64,000 nucleotides of DNA from RGIG3701 sp031553595 (GTDB lineage Bacteria > Planctomycetota > Planctomycetia > Pirellulales > Thermoguttaceae), in the NCBI GenBank assembly GCA_031553595.1, contig JAVBLI010000009.1, positions 248,001-312,000 of the forward strand, written 5' to 3'. The notes beneath the pieces were generated by a model, which saw nothing but the letters and a program-made list of their open reading frames with translations, was not told the origin of the DNA and searched no databases. Positions 55,569 to 64,000 of this stretch are shown piece after piece. The translations under genes were made by a program, and so were the position numbers. Each line of letters starts with the position of its first letter. The first letter of the stretch is position 1.

Positions 55569-56264
55569 GGCGGTGGGAGATGTCCTTTCAGGGAATGGCG
55601 AGGGTTTTAAAACGATTCCTTTTTATTATAACTTTTTCGTCGCGTCTTTTCAAGACACGTACACGCCGCGGCGACGGGGGGGAGGTGAGACGTGCAAATA
55701 TTTTGGGCAGAGCACACCAAAATTGATGCAGCCTCAAGAACAGTAGCCGGGAATGGAGCGAATCGCAATGACCGGATGAGAAATGGAAACACACATCCCA
55801 CTTCCAGAAGGGCGATTAACGTAGCCGGACGTTCCCCACTTCTATCCGGTCATTGCGCGTCATTATATGCCGTTCCATTCCATGCTGCTGTTTTCGTGCA
55901 AAATAAACCGGTTTGTGACGCATGGGAGCATATCTTGTGAAATCTCGTCGTGCCTCTGCGCGAAATGAATTACAGCGGGGATCCGCGTCATGTGCGGTGT
56001 GATTTTTTCAGCTTTCCTTTTTTTGCCGAAAAATTTGCGAGCATCTGCTCGGTGGGGGTTTTTGTAGAAAAAGAATGAAAAATGAAGAAGTCGGGGGCAG
56101 GGGGTCTTGTATTTTTTCACGTTCATGTCACATTAAATGATAGAGAGAAAAGCCCGGAAGGAAAATGCAGGAAATCGCGACGCACGTCCACGTGTAAAAA
56201 CACGCCGCCATAACGGTCGGCGGGACGGGTTTAGCGGGGTCCGAAACCAGTAAGAGGTGAAAAT
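55569..56264. other. Divergent intergenic region carrying repeat copy 3
   Basis: About 700 bp between the DUF5685 gene and the BFN-family gene. Besides the repeat at 55738-55893 I see no gene, RNA or strong promoter. Short minus-strand reading frames here (about 55863-56126) start or end in the repeat and look like chance. Confidence 0.4.
55738..55893. repeat. Interspersed palindromic repeat family 1, copy 3
   Basis: Left arm 55738-55782 (CAGTAGCCGGGAATGGAGCG ... CAATGACCGGATGAGA) and right arm 55839-55893 (CTTCTATCCGGTCATTGCG ... TTCCATTCCATGCTGCTG) are separated by ~55 bp of unique DNA. It matches copies at 19165 and 44902. Confidence 0.75.
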
Positions 56265-56693
56265 ATGTACGTGGAAGCCGTTTTATCGCGCATTGTTTTT
56301 TCCGAGATGGACGACGCTCATTATTTTTTCCTGAAAGAAAAAAACGGCCCTCGCGAGTTTCCGATGGTCGTGGGGATCGTCGAGGCATGTATCGTGAACC
56401 GTCTGGTGCATGATGACACACTGCCCCGGCCGATGACGCATCATCTGCTGGCGTCCGCGGTCGGAAAGATGGGCGGCGCGATTCAGGATGTGGCGATTTG
56501 CAGCGCCGATGAAGATACGTTTTACGCCTGCCTGAGGATAAAACGGGGAGACGGAATGATGGAACTGGACTGTCGTCCGACGGACGCCCTGGCCACGGCG
56601 TTCGCCCATCACCCGCCCCTGAAAATTTTCGTCGAAGAGAGCATCTTGGAGAGTAACAGCTCCACGAAATGGAAATACTCCCAGGATGGCTGA
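56265..56693 (+). CDS. Bifunctional nuclease family (DUF151/BFN) protein
   Basis: The 142-residue protein matches the short BFN/DUF151 pattern: 'YFFLKEKNGPREFPMVVGIVEA', 'RPMTHHLLASAV' and 'ELDCRPTDALATAFAH'. Plant members degrade RNA and DNA; bacterial roles are unproven. AAGAGG lies 9 bp before the ATG. The C-terminus ends in a short Ser-rich tail. Confidence 0.88.
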   Translation: MYVEAVLSRIVFSEMDDAHYFFLKEKNGPREFPMVVGIVEACIVNRLVHDDTLPRPMTHHLLASAVGKMGGAIQDVAICSADEDTFYACLRIKRGDGMMELDCRPTDALATAFAHHPPLKIFVEESILESNSSTKWKYSQDG

Positions 56694-56746
56694 CACCCCG
56701 AGCGGCGGTTTTCAGCGAATTTTCCGCAGCCGAGCTGATTTACGGT

Positions 56747-57067
56747 TTATTTTCCGGCTGCTTTTTTTGCCGCTTTCTCCTTCGCGACACCCACCCGCTG
56801 AACGGTGGCTCCCATGTCTTTCCCGGGTTTAAAAGACACCACATACCGGGATTTCGTCCGCACTTCTTTCATCGTTCGAGGATTTCTCGCCATCCGCGGC
56901 TTGCGGTGCTTCACCTCGAATACCCCGAAATTACGCAGTTCGAGTCGGCCTTCCTCCGCCAGCGCATCAATCATTTCATCCAGCATGGTCTGGACGAGTT
57001 CTTTGACGAAAGTCTGGGGAAGATCCAGCGTTTCAGAAATTTTTTTCACGATATCTTTTTTAGTCAT
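56747..57067 (-). CDS. HU/IHF-family DNA-binding protein
   Basis: The 106-residue protein has the HU/IHF fold: 'MTKKDIVKKISETLDLPQ' helices, 'RLELRNFGVFEVKHRKPRMARNPRT' beta-arm with the conserved Pro/Arg tip, and an Ala/Lys tail (KEKAAKKAAGK). It bends DNA as a dimer. A 109-bp element lies directly upstream (57106-57214). Confidence 0.92.
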   Translation of the reverse strand: MTKKDIVKKISETLDLPQTFVKELVQTMLDEMIDALAEEGRLELRNFGVFEVKHRKPRMARNPRTMKEVRTKSRYVVSFKPGKDMGATVQRVGVAKEKAAKKAAGK

Positions 57068-57105
57068 GGTCGCATGCCCCCGTTAAATTTTTTTCATGTT
57101 GAGTA

Positions 57106-57214
57106 TATATACTCGGAACCGTTGAGTTTTTCCACCTGTCCGCCGATCACCCTTCGGGAAATCCGGCTTCCGAACTTCCGGGGAACGGTATTTTCAAGTG
57201 GTGTGGGTATATAC
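57106..57214. repeat. 109-bp interspersed element, copy 2
   Basis: About 86% identical to 54311-54419 with no gaps. TATATAC-type ends are inverted to each other (TATATACTC / GGGTATATA). Lies 39 bp upstream of the HU-family gene start. It contains a CCCTTCGGG hairpin core. Confidence 0.8.
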
Positions 57215-57394
57215 TTCAGAGAATCCCCCGGCGTATGGCACACCGTCACGATGCGGACAAGGTAAAGTCACCCCCCTCATTAATCTTTAGATTACCTGAA
57301 AAAGCGTGCGATTTCAATGGAAAAATGGTAAAAAAATGTGTTTTTCAAGAAAAAGTCACTAATTTCAGAGGAAATGACGAAATTCCCGGCTTTA

Positions 57395-57423
57395 TTGACA
57401 CAGCGAGGCGGGAATGATAAAAT
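57395..57423 (+). promoter_or_regulatory. Consensus sigma-70-like promoter of the NPCBM/haem gene
   Basis: TTGACA (57395-57400), 17-bp spacer, TAAAAT (57418-57423). It predicts a ~200-nt leader before the ATG at 57633 and argues against the upstream in-frame ATG at 57414, which overlaps the promoter. Confidence 0.75.
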
Positions 57424-57632
57424 ATAAGGTGACAGATGAAAATATTGACGCCGACAAAAATGTGTGCCGCGGCTTGCGTTTCTGTCTGCCGAGGGAGAGG
57501 TTGCGCGATGAAAGCGCCGGCCGTCGGCGGAAGAACATCCGTATTATATTTAGGGAGAGCCCCACGGTTCAGGGTAAATTTTTTTCGTGCGTCAGCCGTC
57601 CCCTTCCTTTCCGATTTTTCTGGAGCTTTTTT

Positions 57633-60572
57633 ATGAAACTGTTAAAAGTCTTTTTTGCCGGGTTATGTTTTTTCGTTGCCGCGGAGCATTTTGCGGCCGC
57701 CGCTGAGATGAAAGAGGTGTGGCTGGACGCGCTGGACATGTCCGTGGCGCGGCAGGGCTGGGGGCAGACGCAGGCGTGTAAATCCGTGGACGGAAACCCG
57801 CTTTCCGTGGGCGGAGAAAAATTCCAACGCGGCGTGGGCACGCATCCCCAAGGCGAAATTCTCGTGGTGGTGGATCCGGTGCCCGGCCGATTCTCCGCGA
57901 AAGTCGGAATTGATGACGAGGTGGGCGAGAAAGGCCACGCCGAGTTTCTGGTGTATGCCGGGGAAGAACTGCTGTGGCGCAGCGGTTTCATGGTCGGCGG
58001 CGAAAAGGCGAAAGCCTGTGACGTGGCGTTTAATAACACCCACAGCCTGCGCCTGGTGGTGGACACCGGCCCGGAAGGATACGCGTATGATCACACGGAC
58101 TGGCTGGAAGCGAAAGTTTACACGGAAGGCGCGGAGCCGTTCACGCATGACCCGGGAGACGTGATGCGGTCTTCGGACGGGCGGATCATTAACCGCATGG
58201 ACGAAAGCGCGTGTGAATGGGCGGCCCTGACCGTTCAGTTGCGCGAGGGAATGCGTGATTACGTGAAAGCCCAGGCGATGCACCCCGCCGCCACCTTGCT
58301 GGAGACGGACCGTGACCCGCTGGACGTGGTCACGCGGCGAATTTTCCCGCTGATCGAGTACCTGCGGAAATTGCCCGGCGGCCCGGCGCTTACGGACGAA
58401 GAAGCGGCCCTGAAATCCCTGGATGAAAAACGCCAGGCGACGGATGTGGAAAACATGGACGCGCGGAAAGCCATTTTCGCGGACGTCACCGCGCTGCGGC
58501 GGAAAATCATGTTCCAGAACCCGCTGATCGACTTTAAAAGCGTGCTCTTCATTAAGCGGCATTTTAATCCGGAGCCGGAAATGCAGGGGAACCACATGTG
58601 TGACCAGTTTTTCGGGTTCCACGGGCGTACCGGCGGCGGGCTTTTCGTGCTGGAGAACGCGTTTACGGATCATCCCGCGGCGAAAGATGTGCTGGAAAAT
58701 TCCGTCATCGGCCAGACGCCGCACAGCAGTAAGCAGTATCTGGGCGAAAAGATGGATAAAAAATGGGCGTTTCTCTCGCCCGAGCTTTCTTTTGACGGCA
58801 AGGAAATTCTCTTCGCGGCCACGGACGCCGAGCGCGTCAAGCGGCATACGTACACCTGGACGGAAGATAACACGTACCACATTTTCCGCTGTAATCTGGA
58901 CGGCTCCTCGCTGGTGCAGATGACGGAAGGGCCGTATAACGATTTTGACCCATGTTACCTTCCCAGTGGGCGGATTCTGTTCATTTCCGAGCGGCGTGGC
59001 GGTTACGGGCGGTGTCACGGCCGGCCGGTGCCCAGCTTCACGCTGCACTCCATGCTCGCGGATGGGCGGGACATCACCATGCTCAGCCCGCACGAGACGA
59101 ATGAGTGGGCGCCGAGTGTGGATAACGCCGGGATGGTGATTTACACGCGGTGGGATTACGTGGATCGCGGTTTCAGCCAGGCGCATCACCCGTGGATCAC
59201 CACGCCGGACGGACGCGACTCGCGGATTTTGCAGGGCAATTATGATCCCGAGCAGGGGAATCGGCCGCATTTCGAGACCGGCATTCGCGCCATTCCCGGC
59301 TCTTATAAAATCATGGTCACCGCGTCCTGCCATCACGGGCAGTCGTACGGCTCCCTGATTCTCGTGGACCCGCAGGTGCCGGATGATGGGAAAATGGCGT
59401 CCGTCAGGCGTCTGACGCCGGATCAGCTTTTCCCGGAATCCGAAATCGGCACGCATGGCCCGCCCGCCAATTACAGCACGCCGTACCCGCTGGACGAAAC
59501 CACGTTCCTGTGCGTGTATGACGCGTTCAGCCACTCCGGTGGCGGCGAGCGGAACAAGTACGGCATTTATCTCGTGGACGCTTTCGGAAACCGGACGCTG
59601 CTGTACCGTGACCCGCTGATTTCGTGCCACGATCCGATTCCGGTGAAAGCCCGTCCAGTGCCGCCGGTGGTGCCGCACCGCACGCTGGTGGGGATGCCGC
59701 TGGGGCCTGGCGAGGAATATAAGCCCGTGGATTACATGTCGCTGCCGAAAACGGCTCGCGTGGGTGTGGTGAATGTGTATGACTCGCTGAATAAACTCCC
59801 GGAAGGGACGGAAATTAAAAAATTGCGAATCGTGCAGCTCCTGCCGAAAACCACGCCGCCGGCGAATTACCCGCGCATCGGGTACGGAGACCAGAAGGGC
59901 GCGCGGATGGTGCTGGGCGAGGTGCCGGTGGAGCAGGACGGCTCGGCGCTATTTGAACTGCCGGTGGACATTCCGGTGTATTTTCAGGCGATCGACCAGG
60001 ACGGCCTGGCCATCCAGTCCATGCGCAGTGCCACGTACGTGCATCACGGTGAGGATTTAATCTGCCAGGGCTGCCATGAATTCCGCCACGGCGCGGTGGG
60101 GAACGTTCAGCAGCGGCTTCAGACCCCGCAGGCCATGCGCCGCACGCCCAGCACGATTCAGCCGTGCATGGACGGCACGAAACCCATCAGTTATCCCCGC
60201 CTGGTCCAGCCGATTCTCGACCGCCGCTGTGTGGAGTGCCATGAAAACGGCGTGGACGGAAAGACCACGTTCTCGCTGGCGAAAGGCCCGGACGGTCAGC
60301 ATTTTTACACGTCTTACGACAATCTCCGCCAGTACACGCATTATTTCGATAATGCCGCGTGGACGGAGCCGAAGACGCTGCCCACGAAGTTCGGCGCGCA
60401 CGCCAGTCCGCTGTACCGTGTGCTGAAAGACGGGCATTACGGCGTGGAACTCACGCCCGCGGAGATGGAGGCGTTCACCCTCTGGATGGACACGAACTGC
60501 GATTTTTACGGTGCGTATGACGAAATTGACGAGCAGAAAGCCGGGCAGTTGGTGATCCCGAAATTGCAGTGA
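57633..60572 (+). CDS. NPCBM-domain, TolB-like propeller, haem-binding protein (hydrazine-synthase-alpha-like)
   Basis: The 979-residue protein has a signal peptide (MKLLKVFFAGLCFFVAAEHFAA), an NPCBM sugar-binding-like domain (~25-165), a helical segment, and a TolB/HZS-alpha-like propeller (~330-730; 'FLSPELSFDGKEILFAATD', 'FDPCYLPSGRILFISERRGG', 'WAPSVDNAGMVIYTRWDYVDRG'). Two haem-c sites follow: CQGCH (~811) and CVECH (~866). This architecture is frequent in planctomycetes, usually without anammox, so the relation to hydrazine synthase is structural. It is probably periplasmic and may oxidise a sugar-linked substrate (inference). GGAG is 8 bp before the ATG. A strong promoter and terminator bracket it. 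Confidence 0.88.
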   Translation: MKLLKVFFAGLCFFVAAEHFAAAAEMKEVWLDALDMSVARQGWGQTQACKSVDGNPLSVGGEKFQRGVGTHPQGEILVVVDPVPGRFSAKVGIDDEVGEKGHAEFLVYAGEELLWRSGFMVGGEKAKACDVAFNNTHSLRLVVDTGPEGYAYDHTDWLEAKVYTEGAEPFTHDPGDVMRSSDGRIINRMDESACEWAALTVQLREGMRDYVKAQAMHPAATLLETDRDPLDVVTRRIFPLIEYLRKLPGGPALTDEEAALKSLDEKRQATDVENMDARKAIFADVTALRRKIMFQNPLIDFKSVLFIKRHFNPEPEMQGNHMCDQFFGFHGRTGGGLFVLENAFTDHPAAKDVLENSVIGQTPHSSKQYLGEKMDKKWAFLSPELSFDGKEILFAATDAERVKRHTYTWTEDNTYHIFRCNLDGSSLVQMTEGPYNDFDPCYLPSGRILFISERRGGYGRCHGRPVPSFTLHSMLADGRDITMLSPHETNEWAPSVDNAGMVIYTRWDYVDRGFSQAHHPWITTPDGRDSRILQGNYDPEQGNRPHFETGIRAIPGSYKIMVTASCHHGQSYGSLILVDPQVPDDGKMASVRRLTPDQLFPESEIGTHGPPANYSTPYPLDETTFLCVYDAFSHSGGGERNKYGIYLVDAFGNRTLLYRDPLISCHDPIPVKARPVPPVVPHRTLVGMPLGPGEEYKPVDYMSLPKTARVGVVNVYDSLNKLPEGTEIKKLRIVQLLPKTTPPANYPRIGYGDQKGARMVLGEVPVEQDGSALFELPVDIPVYFQAIDQDGLAIQSMRSATYVHHGEDLICQGCHEFRHGAVGNVQQRLQTPQAMRRTPSTIQPCMDGTKPISYPRLVQPILDRRCVECHENGVDGKTTFSLAKGPDGQHFYTSYDNLRQYTHYFDNAAWTEPKTLPTKFGAHASPLYRVLKDGHYGVELTPAEMEAFTLWMDTNCDFYGAYDEIDEQKAGQLVIPKLQ

Positions 60573-60593
60573 TCGAAGCGGTTTCGACTGGAG

Positions 60594-60638
60594 AAAAAAA
60601 CGCGGGAAACGCAAGGATCGTGTTTTCCGCGTTTTTTT
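60594..60638 (+). terminator. Strong terminator after the NPCBM/haem gene
   Basis: Long stem AAAAAAACGCGGGAAACGC / GTGTTTTCCGCGTTTTTTT around a 7-nt loop, ending in T. Confidence 0.85.
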
Positions 60639-60688
60639 ACCAGAATAGATTTGAGAAATAGCAAAAAATACGGAAAGGAGCATCCGCG

Positions 60689-61990
60689 GTGGGGGCGGCG
60701 ATTATCATTCTCATCCTCGCACTGTCAGCGGTGTTCGGATTCTATTATTTTACGTTCTTGTGTTATTACAAAAAACGCGTGATCGACGACATTCCCACCA
60801 GCAAGACGCGCGGCGTGTTTATCGGGCTGGTGGAGCTGAAGGGCACGGCCGAGACGCCAGCGCCGCTGGTGTCTTATCTTGCGGAAAACGAGTGCGTTTA
60901 TTACACCTGGGACATTTCCGAGCACTGGCAGCGATGGGTCACGGAAACGTACACGGACAGTGACGGGAAGATGAAAACCCGCCAGAAGCTGGAGACCGGC
61001 TGGAGTACGGTGGACAGCGGCGGGGACATCCAGCCGTTCGAGCTTCATGACGAGGAAGGGCATATCGTCGTGCACCCGGATCGCGCGAAGATCACGGGCA
61101 TAACCGTGATGGATGAAACCGTCGGGCGCTCGCATCCGCTGTATTACGGGAAAGGCCCGGCCCGCAGCATCATGGATTCCACGCACCGTCGGCGGTTTAC
61201 GGAAACCGTTTTCCCGCGCGGGCATGATGTGTACCTGCTCGGGTACTCGTGTCTGCCGGAGGGGGCGGATCGTCCGGTGATCGCGTACTCGCCGGACGCG
61301 CCGATGTACCTGATTTCCACCCAAAACGAGGAAAAAGTCGCGGGGCATTACGGCTGTCTTTTTAACGGCATGTTCACACTTGGCGGCATCCTGGCGACCA
61401 TCCCATTTTTTTGCGTGGCGAACCAGGGAGCGGTACTTGAGCAGTGCCTGCTGGCGCTGATCCCCCTGGGAGTATACCTGTTCCTCTGGGCCGTCTGCTG
61501 GGCGTATGTCGTGTACATGTCCATGGTGATGGTGAAAAATCGTGTTCTGCAGGGGCTGAGTAATCTGGATGTGGAGCTCAAGCGCCGGCATGATCTGGTC
61601 CCGAATCTCGTGCGGGCCGTCAGCGGGTTAAAGGTGCATGAGCAGGCCGTGGAGACGCTTCTGGCGGAACTTCGTGGGGAGCATTATCACAGCGGAGACG
61701 TGCAGCGAGAATTAACCGCGGGGCCGGCGGAAGGCGAAACGCCGCGCGGTGTGCATCTCCTGCTGCCTACGGTGACCGCCGTGGTGGAGCGGTATCCGGA
61801 ACTGACCGCGAATGAAAATTTCATGGCCCTCGAGCGCGAACTGCAAAATACGGAGAATAAAATCGCGCTGGCCCGGGCGTATTATAATGACATCACCACG
61901 AATTATAATACCCGGCTGGAAACGTTTCCGGATTCCGTGATCGCGGCGCTGTGCGGCCTGCGGACATACAGCCTGCTGGGAAGAGAATGA
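60689..61990 (+). CDS. GIDE-like plus LemA membrane fusion protein
   Basis: The 433-residue protein begins at GTG with AAAGGAG upstream. It has an N-terminal helix (~3-25), an external region resembling the GIDE/MULAN domain ('GVFIGLVELKGTAETPAPLVSYLAENECVYYTW' region, ~42-200), two or three transmembrane helices (~222-275), and a LemA domain (~280-433; 'RVLQGLSNLDVELKRRHDLVPNLV', 'ALERELQNTENKIALARAYYND'). LemA proteins are four-helix membrane-linked proteins of unclear role. The start codon GTG is supported by the ribosome site. Confidence 0.85.
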   Translation: MGAAIIILILALSAVFGFYYFTFLCYYKKRVIDDIPTSKTRGVFIGLVELKGTAETPAPLVSYLAENECVYYTWDISEHWQRWVTETYTDSDGKMKTRQKLETGWSTVDSGGDIQPFELHDEEGHIVVHPDRAKITGITVMDETVGRSHPLYYGKGPARSIMDSTHRRRFTETVFPRGHDVYLLGYSCLPEGADRPVIAYSPDAPMYLISTQNEEKVAGHYGCLFNGMFTLGGILATIPFFCVANQGAVLEQCLLALIPLGVYLFLWAVCWAYVVYMSMVMVKNRVLQGLSNLDVELKRRHDLVPNLVRAVSGLKVHEQAVETLLAELRGEHYHSGDVQRELTAGPAEGETPRGVHLLLPTVTAVVERYPELTANENFMALERELQNTENKIALARAYYNDITTNYNTRLETFPDSVIAALCGLRTYSLLGRE

Positions 61991-62092
61991 GGGAAATGTG
62001 GAATGAAGGGAGGGGAGATGCCGCTACCGCGTGCGTGGCGAGATGCGTATCCACCATGTTAAACTTTCACAAAAATCCATTCTCCATCCCCA

Positions 62093-63379
62093 TTAATTCC
62101 GCCGCTCCGCGAGGACGGCCACGGCGCCGGTGGGAGTGCGGAACAGGAAAATGACGCCGGATGATGTGCCGCCGGGGGGGAGTTTCAGCCATTTTCGCAC
62201 GGTCTCCGGTGTGGGGACGTCTCCGCGTTTCTTGATCTCCACGGTCTGCCACGCCCGCGCACGCACGGCGGCATTTAGCCGTTTTTTGTCCAGCGGTAAA
62301 ATTTCCAGAATGCGGAAACAGTGCAGTGCCGGGTCCGTGGTCACGGCGTGATTTCCGGTCAGGTACGCTGCGCCGGACGCCACGGCGTTCAGCCCGTGTT
62401 CGCGCGCCAGTTCGCCTTCCAAATTCGCGGCCAGGACGGCGGAGTCCACATCAAAAATGAACCGCTCCGGCGTTTCGGAAACCGGCACACGCAGACGCGG
62501 CGCTCCGGTCAGCGTGCGGAGGACGTCCGGCGCGTGCGGCGCAATGATCGTCGCGCGATGATGGCCGATTTTAAATGGCGGGGCTTCATGATTTCCGAAA
62601 AAAGACGCGTCCGGAAGCCACGCGATTAACTGGCGGCACTCGCCGTCACGGGAAATCCACTCCATTTCGCCACGCTCCCGCCACACGTCCAGCGGATCAC
62701 TGGCCGGAGAAAGTTTTATCGCCGAAAGTAGCCGCCCGACGAGTATTTCCGTGAGCGTTTCCTGGGTGGGCGCGAAGAATTCCATCCGCGTGGTGCGCAC
62801 GCCCGCAGGCCGGCGGTCGGGATCCACGTGAACGCACGGCACGATTTCCGGGGGATATTTTTTCGCGAAATCCGCCACATCTTCGCACAAAACACGGCTG
62901 CGGTGACCGGAATTTTCAGAATCCGCCGGAGTCTGTGCAGCCAGAGTCACCGCCGCCAGATTTACCGCCGCCAGATGTGCCACGGCGGGGTTTTTCTCCA
63001 CTCCCAGCACGGGGCCGCGGGCTGCCAGGGCGCATAAATCGCCGCCCACACCGCAGCATAAATCCGCCACGCACGCGCCGGCGGGGAAGCGGGAGGCTTT
63101 ATACGCCGCGATGAAGGCATCCGTGCTCTGTTCCAAACCCACGGGCGTGAAAAACATGCGGCCCGCCGCGGGGAATTTTCGCAGGGCACGCGTGCGCAAC
63201 GCACACGTCATGACCACCGCCGCGGCCTGCTGGAGCGTGAGACCACACTTTTCTCGCAAAAAAAGCGTGTGGCGGTACGCGTCCATTTTTTCGGCTCCAG
63301 CGCCGGAGGGCTCATCAAGAAACGCCGCCGCTTCCGGAGACGTCAGCCACTGCCAGGTTTCGAGAGAAAAATCCGTCAT
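62093..63379 (-). CDS. SAM-dependent methyltransferase with THUMP-like C-terminal domain
   Basis: The 428-residue protein has a helical N domain, a Rossmann-type SAM site 'VADLCCGVGGDLCALA' (~104-119), an acidic strand-end 'VHVDPDRRPAG' (~183-193), and a C-terminal THUMP-like module (~330-425; 'RAWQTVEIKKRGDVPTPETVRKWL'). Homologues are annotated as putative RNA methyltransferases; the target is unknown. It is 24 bp downstream of the partial gene at the edge and probably shares its transcript. Confidence 0.85.
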   Translation of the reverse strand: MTDFSLETWQWLTSPEAAAFLDEPSGAGAEKMDAYRHTLFLREKCGLTLQQAAAVVMTCALRTRALRKFPAAGRMFFTPVGLEQSTDAFIAAYKASRFPAGACVADLCCGVGGDLCALAARGPVLGVEKNPAVAHLAAVNLAAVTLAAQTPADSENSGHRSRVLCEDVADFAKKYPPEIVPCVHVDPDRRPAGVRTTRMEFFAPTQETLTEILVGRLLSAIKLSPASDPLDVWRERGEMEWISRDGECRQLIAWLPDASFFGNHEAPPFKIGHHRATIIAPHAPDVLRTLTGAPRLRVPVSETPERFIFDVDSAVLAANLEGELAREHGLNAVASGAAYLTGNHAVTTDPALHCFRILEILPLDKKRLNAAVRARAWQTVEIKKRGDVPTPETVRKWLKLPPGGTSSGVIFLFRTPTGAVAVLAERRN

Positions 63380-63403
63380 GACACACCGCTTTCCGTGAGG
63401 CCG

Positions 63404-64000
63404 TTACAGCAGGAACGTGACGAGAAACTTTTCCAGCTCCATGCACTGCGGGGTTTTATGCAGGCCGTCCTCGGTGATGATGGGGTCCAGTGCCACCGCG
63501 AAAACGTCTTTCGCCGCCTCTCGGAGGATTTCACGCAGCCGCACGGGCGTGTCCACCGGGAAAATTTTCACGCCGGACGGGTGATTCATGCCCTGGCGGT
63601 ACGTTTTCGCTTTCTGATTCGTGGAGAACAGCGCGATCACGTTTCCGGATTTCGGCGGGGCATTTTTCTTATCCGCGTTTTTTGCTTCCCCGTCCGGTGG
63701 GGCCCCGTCAGATTCCGGCAGCGCCGTCTTAATTCCAGCGAAACCGCCGCCGGGCAGCTCCAGAAAAAATACCGGGTAATCCCACGGAGAACGCGCCTTC
63801 AGGAGATGTTTATGCAGCATTTCGGGAATGGGAATGCAGATGAGGGTCAGGTGCCCGGCGGCTTCCAGTTTCGCGTCCAGCGCCACGTGCGTCACCGGGT
63901 CGCGCTGCGGCACCAGCACCCTCGCCAATTCCCGCTCATTTCGCACGTAACGCACTTCCGCATCTTCCAGACTGGTGTCTGAAATGAACTGCTCCGCCGG
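63404..64000 (-). CDS. Unknown protein, 5' end outside the window
   Basis: The frame is open from the right edge (64000) to a stop at 63404, giving at least 198 residues. Visible features are 'FISDTSLEDAEVRYVRNERELARVLVPQ', a Lys/Asp/Pro-rich insert ('DGAPPDGEAKNADKKNAPPK'), and a C-terminal 'VFAVALDPIITEDGLHKTPQCMELEKFLVTFLL'. It resembles SseB-like proteins only loosely, so I give no function. It lies upstream of the methyltransferase on the same strand. Confidence 0.6.
   Translation of the reverse strand, partial: PAEQFISDTSLEDAEVRYVRNERELARVLVPQRDPVTHVALDAKLEAAGHLTLICIPIPEMLHKHLLKARSPWDYPVFFLELPGGGFAGIKTALPESDGAPPDGEAKNADKKNAPPKSGNVIALFSTNQKAKTYRQGMNHPSGVKIFPVDTPVRLREILREAAKDVFAVALDPIITEDGLHKTPQCMELEKFLVTFLL

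Noticed and set aside
55863..56126. Minus-strand reading frame of 87 codons in the 55.6-56.3 kb gap
   Set aside because: It ends in the palindromic repeat and has no family features.
57633..60572. True hydrazine synthase (anammox)
   Set aside because: Only the propeller and haem layout resemble it; no HZS beta/gamma genes, and the NPCBM domain points elsewhere.
1..64000. CRISPR arrays, tRNA and rRNA genes, prophage or insertion-sequence transposases
   Set aside because: None recognised on either strand; regular short repeats seen are coding ankyrin or beta-domain repeats.

Overview
The window looks like a chromosomal piece of a Planctomycetota bacterium, probably of the Pirellulales/Thermoguttaceae type (inference). 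Three very large proteins carry the planctomycete N-terminal LEPR-XLL motif (MEPLEERVLLSA, MEQLEQRHLLSA, MELLESRCLLSV). A BBP2-type porin, a PEP-CTERM protein, a membrane Ser/Thr kinase with an external sensor, and an NPCBM/hydrazine-synthase-alpha-like haem protein also fit that phylum. There is no tRNA, rRNA, CRISPR array, prophage or intact transposon that I can recognise.

Region 1-17 kb (minus strand): two giant surface/secreted proteins in tandem. The downstream one is cut by the window edge (at least 2417 residues, FG-GAP propellers, PPC-like and Big_5-like modules). The other has 3123 residues: Ig/cadherin-like repeats, two cohesin-like modules, a dockerin and an HExxHxxGF metalloprotease. 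Region 17-20.5 kb: porin, CPBP protease, and a small membrane protein flanked by an inverted repeat. Region 20.5-24 kb: the end of the ribosomal alpha operon, rpmJ-rpsM-rpsK-rpoA-rplQ, without rpsD, with unusually long spacers and an enlarged bL17. Region 24-33 kb: HtrA protease, exported WD40 protein, an SdrD_B-repeat LEPR-XLL protein and a PEP-CTERM protein. Region 33-41.3 kb: purC, metK, two exported ankyrin proteins (one about 30 repeats long) and sat.

Region 41.5-46 kb: an overlapping operon (Cys-rich small protein, nadB, rsfS), a PEGA lipoprotein, and asnA on the other strand. Region 46-50 kb (minus): sensor kinase followed closely by KDPG aldolase, and a zinc-ribbon membrane protein upstream. 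Region 50-52.6 kb: nifU-nifS iron-sulfur assembly. Region 52.6-57 kb: a frameshifted exported protein, a Cys-tailed DUF5685 protein, a bifunctional-nuclease-family protein and an HU/IHF protein. Region 57-64 kb: NPCBM/haem protein with a consensus promoter, a GIDE-LemA fusion, a THUMP-like methyltransferase and a partial gene at the edge.

The most unusual non-coding content is at least seven families of short interspersed repeats in intergenic gaps. They include a three-copy palindromic family (near 19.2, 44.9 and 55.8 kb), a two-copy 109-bp element about 86% identical (54.3 and 57.1 kb), a REP-like CGTCCC/GGGACG cluster (36.1 kb) and inverted repeats around one small membrane gene (20.0/20.4 kb). 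The best candidates for something undescribed are the 109-bp element, the inverted-repeat-bounded gene, and the cohesin-dockerin-protease architecture.
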